In this document: positions 46,669-50,747 of the stretch, piece after piece
Layout: each line of letters opens with the position of its first letter
Position numbering within the stretch: the stretch's first letter is position 1
NCBI GenBank assembly: GCA_003251795.1
Contig: QKEI01000154.1
Location: 1-50,747, forward strand
Direction: 5' to 3'
DNA length: 50,747 nt
Origin: Candidatus Muproteobacteria bacterium
GTDB taxonomy: Bacteria; Pseudomonadota; Gammaproteobacteria; Acidiferrobacterales; SPGG2
Position numbers and translations under genes: made by a program
Notes under the pieces: model-generated
What the model was told of the DNA's origin: nothing
The model's input: the letters and a program-made list of their open reading frames with translations, nothing else
Database searches by the model: none

Positions 46669-47811
46669 GTGCGGGTCGAGATGGCCTGGGTCGCGCTAGC
46701 GGCGCGTCGAATCACCAGGCTACGCGTTCTCGCCGGTCTCGTGGGCATGCACCTGGCCGCCTATTTCTCGCTGGCCAATGCTTACGACGTTAACGACAAG
46801 CTATCCATCACCGGCCTAGTAGCCGGCGCAGCGCAGTATCAGTTCCTCGAGCGCGACGACGGAGGAGAAGACGAAGGCGGCGGTGCGCTAGTTTTCCAGC
46901 CCCGGGTCGACTTTCGACCTACGCCACGCGACCAGGTCTACGCCAAGCTGGGATTCGCCGCCGGCAACGGTCTGAACGACGACACACCCTTCGCGCTCGC
47001 TCCCTGGTCCGCCGACCTCGAGGATGACGTAAAAGACATCAATGGCCGCGGCCGCGATTATCTATTAACGACATGGTATCAGCGCCTTTTCAGGAACGAG
47101 CAAGACAAGATGCTCGGTGCCACCGTTGGTTTGATCGATGCTACGGACTACCTCGATCAGAATGCCTATATAAACGATGAATTCAATCAGTTCATGAATC
47201 AGGCGTTCGATAGCGAGCTCTTGCTGCCATCGTACGACATCGGTGCCGCGGTGCAATGGAAGACGAACCAATGGAGTGTGCATGGCGTCGTCATGAACGT
47301 TGGCGAAAACGATGACGGCAACAATTATTCGTTTTTCGGGATGCAGGTCGCTTACGCCATCGCGACGCACCTCGGTCAAGGAAATTATCGTATCACCCTA
47401 GGTGGAACGACCAAGGAGTTCCTCAACCCGGCAGGCACCACCCTCGAGCGGCGTGGCGGGATCTCTCTTTCCTTTGACCAGCAGCTCGGTGACGTCTTCG
47501 GCGGTTTTATGCGACTGGCGTGGCAAGAGCAAGATGCCGCGGTTGACTTCAGCGCTCTCTATTCCGGCGGCGTCAACATCAGTGGCAAGATCTGGCACCG
47601 GTCAAGGGACAATATCGGGATCGGCTATGCCTACGTCGTCGGCGGCAACACCGGTATTGACCGCATCCAGGTGTTGGAGGTCTACGCGCGCTTGGTGCCA
47701 AAGCGGCACTTCGCGGTCACGCTCGACCTGCAATATATGAATGAGGAGCTCGACGCCGGCGGCGGTCCGACAGGCTGGATACCAGGAGTGCGCCTAACCG
47801 CTGACTTCTGA
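46669..47811 (+). CDS. Outer-membrane porin, OprB-like
   Basis: Beta-barrel outer-membrane protein of 380 residues. After a positively charged signal peptide (ARRITRLRVLAGLVGMHLAA YFSLANA) the chain is made of alternating strands with Tyr/Phe girdles. IDATDYLDQNAYINDEFNQF MNQAFD and RGGISLSFDQQLGDVFGGFM are typical of the carbohydrate-selective porin OprB family, and the C-terminus ends in LTADF, with a terminal Phe as in outer-membrane barrels. Start GTG at 46669 (GAGGCGG 5 bp upstream); an ATG at 46681 is the alternative. Just 53 bp after the NHase/SCNase-like gene, so it may be co-transcribed and admit its substrate. Confidence 0.82.
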   Translation: MRVEMAWVALAARRITRLRVLAGLVGMHLAAYFSLANAYDVNDKLSITGLVAGAAQYQFLERDDGGEDEGGGALVFQPRVDFRPTPRDQVYAKLGFAAGNGLNDDTPFALAPWSADLEDDVKDINGRGRDYLLTTWYQRLFRNEQDKMLGATVGLIDATDYLDQNAYINDEFNQFMNQAFDSELLLPSYDIGAAVQWKTNQWSVHGVVMNVGENDDGNNYSFFGMQVAYAIATHLGQGNYRITLGGTTKEFLNPAGTTLERRGGISLSFDQQLGDVFGGFMRLAWQEQDAAVDFSALYSGGVNISGKIWHRSRDNIGIGYAYVVGGNTGIDRIQVLEVYARLVPKRHFAVTLDLQYMNEELDAGGGPTGWIPGVRLTADF

Positions 47812-47813
47812 GG

Positions 47814-48458
47814 TCAACCACCCCTGAATGAGGTTACTGCGCCCTCAACGCCGGCGATGAACATCTGCGTGCCGATCACCGCCAGGATCAACCCCATGAG
47901 GCGCGTGACCACCTTGATGCCGTTGTCGCCGAGGTAGCTGACGAAACGCTCGCCCGACACGAAGAACACATAGGAAATAACGCAGAGCAGAAAAAAAGCG
48001 GCCACCGTTACCCCGAAATCCACCATGCTCCCGCCAGAAGCGAAGTTCATGGCGGTGGCGATCGTGCCGGGACCCGCCAGAATGGGCATGGCCAGCGGCG
48101 TCATAGCGACTTCGAGCTCAGCGTCGAGATGCTTCTGTACATCTTGCGCGCTCGGCTGGTGCACGCGCGATTGCTCACCCTGAAGCATGTGGAAACCCAC
48201 GAGGAATATCAGCAACCCGCCGGTAACACGAAAGGCGTCCAAGGTGATACCGAAGAGTTCGAAGATGAACTTGCCGACCGCGCAGAAAACGACAATGATC
48301 ACGAAGGCGAAGACCAATGCCTTGCGCGCCACGCGGCGCCGGATATCCTCGCTGTCCCCGGTCGTCAAACCGAGAAACACCGGCGTGTTGGCGATGGGGT
48401 TCATGATGGCGAAGAACCCCAGGAACACCGATACGGCATGACCAATGAAACCTTCCAC
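47814..48458 (-). CDS. marC: MarC/SnatA family membrane protein
   Basis: Inner-membrane protein of 214 residues with six helices (FLGFFAIMNPIANTPVFLGL, ALVFAFVIIVVFCAVGKFIF, FRVTGGLLIFLVGFHML, then TPLAMPILAGPGTIATAMNF, VAAFFLLCVISYVFF and LMGLILAVIGTQMFIAGVEG). The NPIANTPVFL and AMPILAGPGTIA motifs define the MarC family; function is unclear, some relatives move neutral amino acids, and the name MarC is historical. The start is a GTG with AGGGAGAG; 15 bp separate it from the enolase-like gene. Convergent with the porin (2 bp). Confidence 0.87.
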   Translation of the reverse strand: MEGFIGHAVSVFLGFFAIMNPIANTPVFLGLTTGDSEDIRRRVARKALVFAFVIIVVFCAVGKFIFELFGITLDAFRVTGGLLIFLVGFHMLQGEQSRVHQPSAQDVQKHLDAELEVAMTPLAMPILAGPGTIATAMNFASGGSMVDFGVTVAAFFLLCVISYVFFVSGERFVSYLGDNGIKVVTRLMGLILAVIGTQMFIAGVEGAVTSFRGG

Positions 48459-48473
48459 TGTTACTCTCCCTAG

Positions 48474-49754
48474 TTACGGTTCTCGGAAAATATCGGTGGC
48501 AAAGTGTCCCTCGGTGCCCAAACTCTCGGCAATGCGCAGCCCTTCGTTCCATTTAGCCATGCGCTCAGAACGTGCAAAGGATCCTACTTTGAGCTGCTGC
48601 ACACGCCAACCAATGGCAAGGTGCACGATCGTGACATCTTCGCTCTCGCCCGAGCGCGCCGAGATAATCGCCCGGAAATCGGCTGCACGCGCCGCATCCA
48701 GCGCAGCCCGGGTCTCCGTCAACGTGCCCGCCTGGTTCGGCTTGAGCAGCACCGCGTTGCACAGGCCTTGCGCCGCGGCATGCCGTACGCGCTCGGCGTT
48801 GGTTACGAGCAGATCATCGCCGACGATCTGGACACGAGCACCAACGGCCTGGGTGAACTGGCGCCAACCCTGCTCGTCATTTTCCGCCAGGGGGTCCTCG
48901 ATAGAAACGATGGGATAGCGCTCGATCCAACGGATCAACAGATCAGCGAAGGCATCGCTATCGAGCTCGCGCTTTTCGAGACCGAGCCGATAGCGCCCAC
49001 CGTGCGCGAGCTGGGAAGCAGCCACATCAAGCGCAATCGCTATGTCATCACCCACAGTGAAACCTGCCGCCTCGATTGCATGTACTAGCGTATCCAGGGC
49101 CTCCTCATTGGTGGAGAATGCCGGCCACCAACCGCCTTCGTCGGCCACGCCGTGCCGCTCTCCGCGCTCGGCCATGATAGTACCCGCCTCGCGATAGACT
49201 TCGGCAGTCCATTCAAGCGCCTGCGCAAAGCTCTCGGCGCCCAGCGCCACCACCAAAAAATCCTGTATGTCCACGCGCCCGTCGGCGTGCGCACCGCCGC
49301 CAAAGATCTGAATCTGTGGCAACGGCAACACTGCCTCGCTATCACCGAGCAGATGGCGCCAAAGCGGTCGCTGCCACGCCGCAGCGGCGGCGTGTGCCAC
49401 CGCCATCGATACCGCCACACAGGCATTACCGCCGAGCCGCGATTTGTCCGACGTACCGTCGAGCTCGATAAGTATGCCGTCGACACCGGCTTGGTCAGCG
49501 GCGTCGACTCCGTTCAGTGCCTCGGCGATCTCGCTATTGATGTTGACCACCGCCTGCTGCACGTCATAGCCACCCAAGCGCTCGCCACCGTCGCGCAGGT
49601 CGCGTGCCTCGCCGGAACCGGTCGACGCGCCGGCGGGGGCGATCGCACGCCCACTCACACCACTGGCCAGGTGCACCTCGGCTTCCACTGTCGGACGCCC
49701 GCGTGAATCCCACACGCGGCGGCCGTGTACCGTGGCTATCTTCGTGGCACTCAC
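48474..49754 (-). CDS. Enolase paralogue with altered catalytic residues
   Basis: Enolase-superfamily protein of 426 residues. It keeps the true enolase skeleton: DSRGRPTVEAEV, ASTGSGEARDLRDG, the metal ligands Asp243 (IALDVAAS), Glu286 (SIEDPLAEND) and Asp313 (IVGDDLLVTN), Glu206 (ADEGG), Lys338 (AVLLKPNQAG) and Lys389. But canonical SHRSGETED reads SARSGESED (His to Ala366), QEFM reads QDFL (Glu to Asp165) and PSGAST reads PAGAST. It is therefore doubtful that it is the housekeeping enolase; a related substrate is more likely. It overlaps the upstream kinase gene by 4 bp, so the two probably act in one pathway. The main eno gene is presumably elsewhere. Confidence 0.85.
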   Translation of the reverse strand: MSATKIATVHGRRVWDSRGRPTVEAEVHLASGVSGRAIAPAGASTGSGEARDLRDGGERLGGYDVQQAVVNINSEIAEALNGVDAADQAGVDGILIELDGTSDKSRLGGNACVAVSMAVAHAAAAAWQRPLWRHLLGDSEAVLPLPQIQIFGGGAHADGRVDIQDFLVVALGAESFAQALEWTAEVYREAGTIMAERGERHGVADEGGWWPAFSTNEEALDTLVHAIEAAGFTVGDDIAIALDVAASQLAHGGRYRLGLEKRELDSDAFADLLIRWIERYPIVSIEDPLAENDEQGWRQFTQAVGARVQIVGDDLLVTNAERVRHAAAQGLCNAVLLKPNQAGTLTETRAALDAARAADFRAIISARSGESEDVTIVHLAIGWRVQQLKVGSFARSERMAKWNEGLRIAESLGTEGHFATDIFREP

Positions 49755-50747
49755 AACCCGAGTTCCTTGGCCCAGGCGACTCGTACCTGTTCCAGACGTG
49801 TCGGTGGATCATTCAGCAATTTCATAGCGACGCGGCGTACGCGATCTTTGTCGCGTTCCTTCGTCAGATACTCCACTGGAGATTTGCCGTCGACACGGGC
49901 AAGAAACAATCCCGGCAGCAAACGTGCCGTTCGCTGTTCCAGCTCATCCTTAGGTTCCCAGGTCACGGCCGCACGGTAGGCGCTTGCCATCGCGGTGAAG
50001 CAGGTCAGGAAATCTCTCGCGGCGCGCGGTGTCCATAGGCACTTGAGCAAGAAATGATTGATACAGAAAGCGAGATCGAAAGCGGGATCGCCGTACCAAG
50101 CACATTCGGCATCTAAAAATACCGGTCCCTGCTTTCCGATCAGGATGTTTTTTGGGCTGACATCACCGTGGACCAGCGTGAGCTTGGTCTGCGCTGTAAC
50201 CCGAACGAGCGCCTGTAGCACATCGGCCAGATCCGCATGCCGTCTCGCGGTGGCAACTAAGTAAGACTCCAGTCGCAAAGCGTAAAATATTTCATCGGTT
50301 GCGAAGCGCCGCGCCAGCGTCTTGTTATCGGCCGTGGCGCGATGGATGCCGGCGAGCGTCGTGCCGACACGCGCGGCAAATGCGGCCTGGGCGTCGCCGG
50401 CATGCAATCGTTCCTTCCATACAGGGTAGTGCGCCGGATCGAGATACTGCATGACGAACAACCCTGCATGGCTGTCATGGGCGATGATCTTCGGCACCGC
50501 GTGCGGATAGATCTTCGCCACCGTTTCGATCCACGCGCACTCGTAGGCATTGCGTGCTATCGGTGCTTCCCAAAGTGCCTGGACCTTGAGCCGCGGCAAG
50601 GCCCGCTTGACGCATACCGGGCCTTGCGCGAGATCAACCCGCCAGATGTCCGACGACACGCCGCCGCTTAACGCTACCATCGATGGTTGTTCGTCAGCCG
50701 AAATCAGCCGCAAGTGTCGCAGAGACGCAACAATTTCCTGCGACGCG
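49751..50747 (-). CDS. Aminoglycoside-phosphotransferase-fold kinase, 5' end outside window
   Basis: Small-molecule kinase of the APH/choline-kinase fold. Seen are the nucleotide-loop start LSGGVSSDIWRVDL, the lysine in VCVKRALPRLKV, the catalytic loop VHGDVSPKNILI (HGDxxxxN) and the metal-binding FLDAECAWYGDPAFDL. The first Met of the open frame would be a TTG at 50713, but the frame stays open to the window edge with fitting sequence (ASQEIVASLRHLRLISADEQ), so the real start is probably beyond 50747. Its stop overlaps the enolase-like start by 4 bp (ATGA). Phosphorylation of a small organic acid or sugar for the enolase-like enzyme is a reasonable guess; the substrate is unknown. Confidence 0.87.
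   Translation of the reverse strand, partial: ASQEIVASLRHLRLISADEQPSMVALSGGVSSDIWRVDLAQGPVCVKRALPRLKVQALWEAPIARNAYECAWIETVAKIYPHAVPKIIAHDSHAGLFVMQYLDPAHYPVWKERLHAGDAQAAFAARVGTTLAGIHRATADNKTLARRFATDEIFYALRLESYLVATARRHADLADVLQALVRVTAQTKLTLVHGDVSPKNILIGKQGPVFLDAECAWYGDPAFDLAFCINHFLLKCLWTPRAARDFLTCFTAMASAYRAAVTWEPKDELEQRTARLLPGLFLARVDGKSPVEYLTKERDKDRVRRVAMKLLNDPPTRLEQVRVAWAKELGL

Overview
This window looks like a chromosomal, GC-rich stretch of a gammaproteobacterium, probably from a sulfur-oxidising lineage. I see no phage, IS element, CRISPR array, rRNA or tRNA. The lineage is an inference. It rests on the two-subunit class III PHA synthase (PhaE-PhaC, typical of purple sulfur bacteria and relatives), the homodimeric AceE pyruvate dehydrogenase, AcnA, MaeB, and a three-gene thiocyanate hydrolase/nitrile hydratase-like operon. 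Almost every gene belongs to C2/C4 carbon flow and carbon storage.

Layout. 1-8063 (minus strand): acnA, maeB, aceE and the 5' end of aceF, i.e. aconitase, malic enzyme and pyruvate dehydrogenase. 8269-11550: a small unknown gene, a secreted FKBP isomerase, a metallo-beta-lactamase-fold hydrolase and malate dehydrogenase. 11630-20656: a PHA (polyhydroxyalkanoate) locus with a BktB-like thiolase, two phasins, two acetoacetyl-CoA reductases, an alpha/beta hydrolase, phaR, phaA and, divergently, phaE-phaC. TGC/GCA-rich palindromes in at least four of its promoter regions look like PhaR operators. 20733-21218 is a wreck of an RND pump gene. 21262-23697: a CysB-like LysR regulator divergent from isocitrate lyase.

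23780-33600 (minus strand): a YejABEF-type peptide ABC importer with gene overlaps throughout, then an OmpR-type two-component system and an HtrA/Deg protease. 34339-38416 (plus strand): a zinc-ribbon metallopeptidase, a circularly permuted ATP-grasp protein, an alpha-E protein and a single-domain globin. This is the best candidate for a poorly described system. 38587-44571: glcD, glcE, glcF and malate synthase A, which together would take glycolate to malate. 44578-47811: a ChaC-like cyclotransferase, the three-gene cobalt-type NHase/SCNase-like operon and an OprB-like porin. 47814-50747 (minus strand): an APH-fold kinase (cut by the window end), a divergent enolase paralogue and a MarC membrane protein.

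Working together: acetyl-CoA from pyruvate dehydrogenase can enter the TCA/glyoxylate cycle (AcnA, AceA, AceB, Mdh), be drawn back by malic enzyme, or be stored as PHA. Glycolate joins through GlcDEF and AceB. A hairpin-rich repeat occurs three times between 40.1 and 45.3 kb, in gaps beside glcE and the NHase/SCNase operon. All names come from motif and family recognition by eye; no database search was possible.
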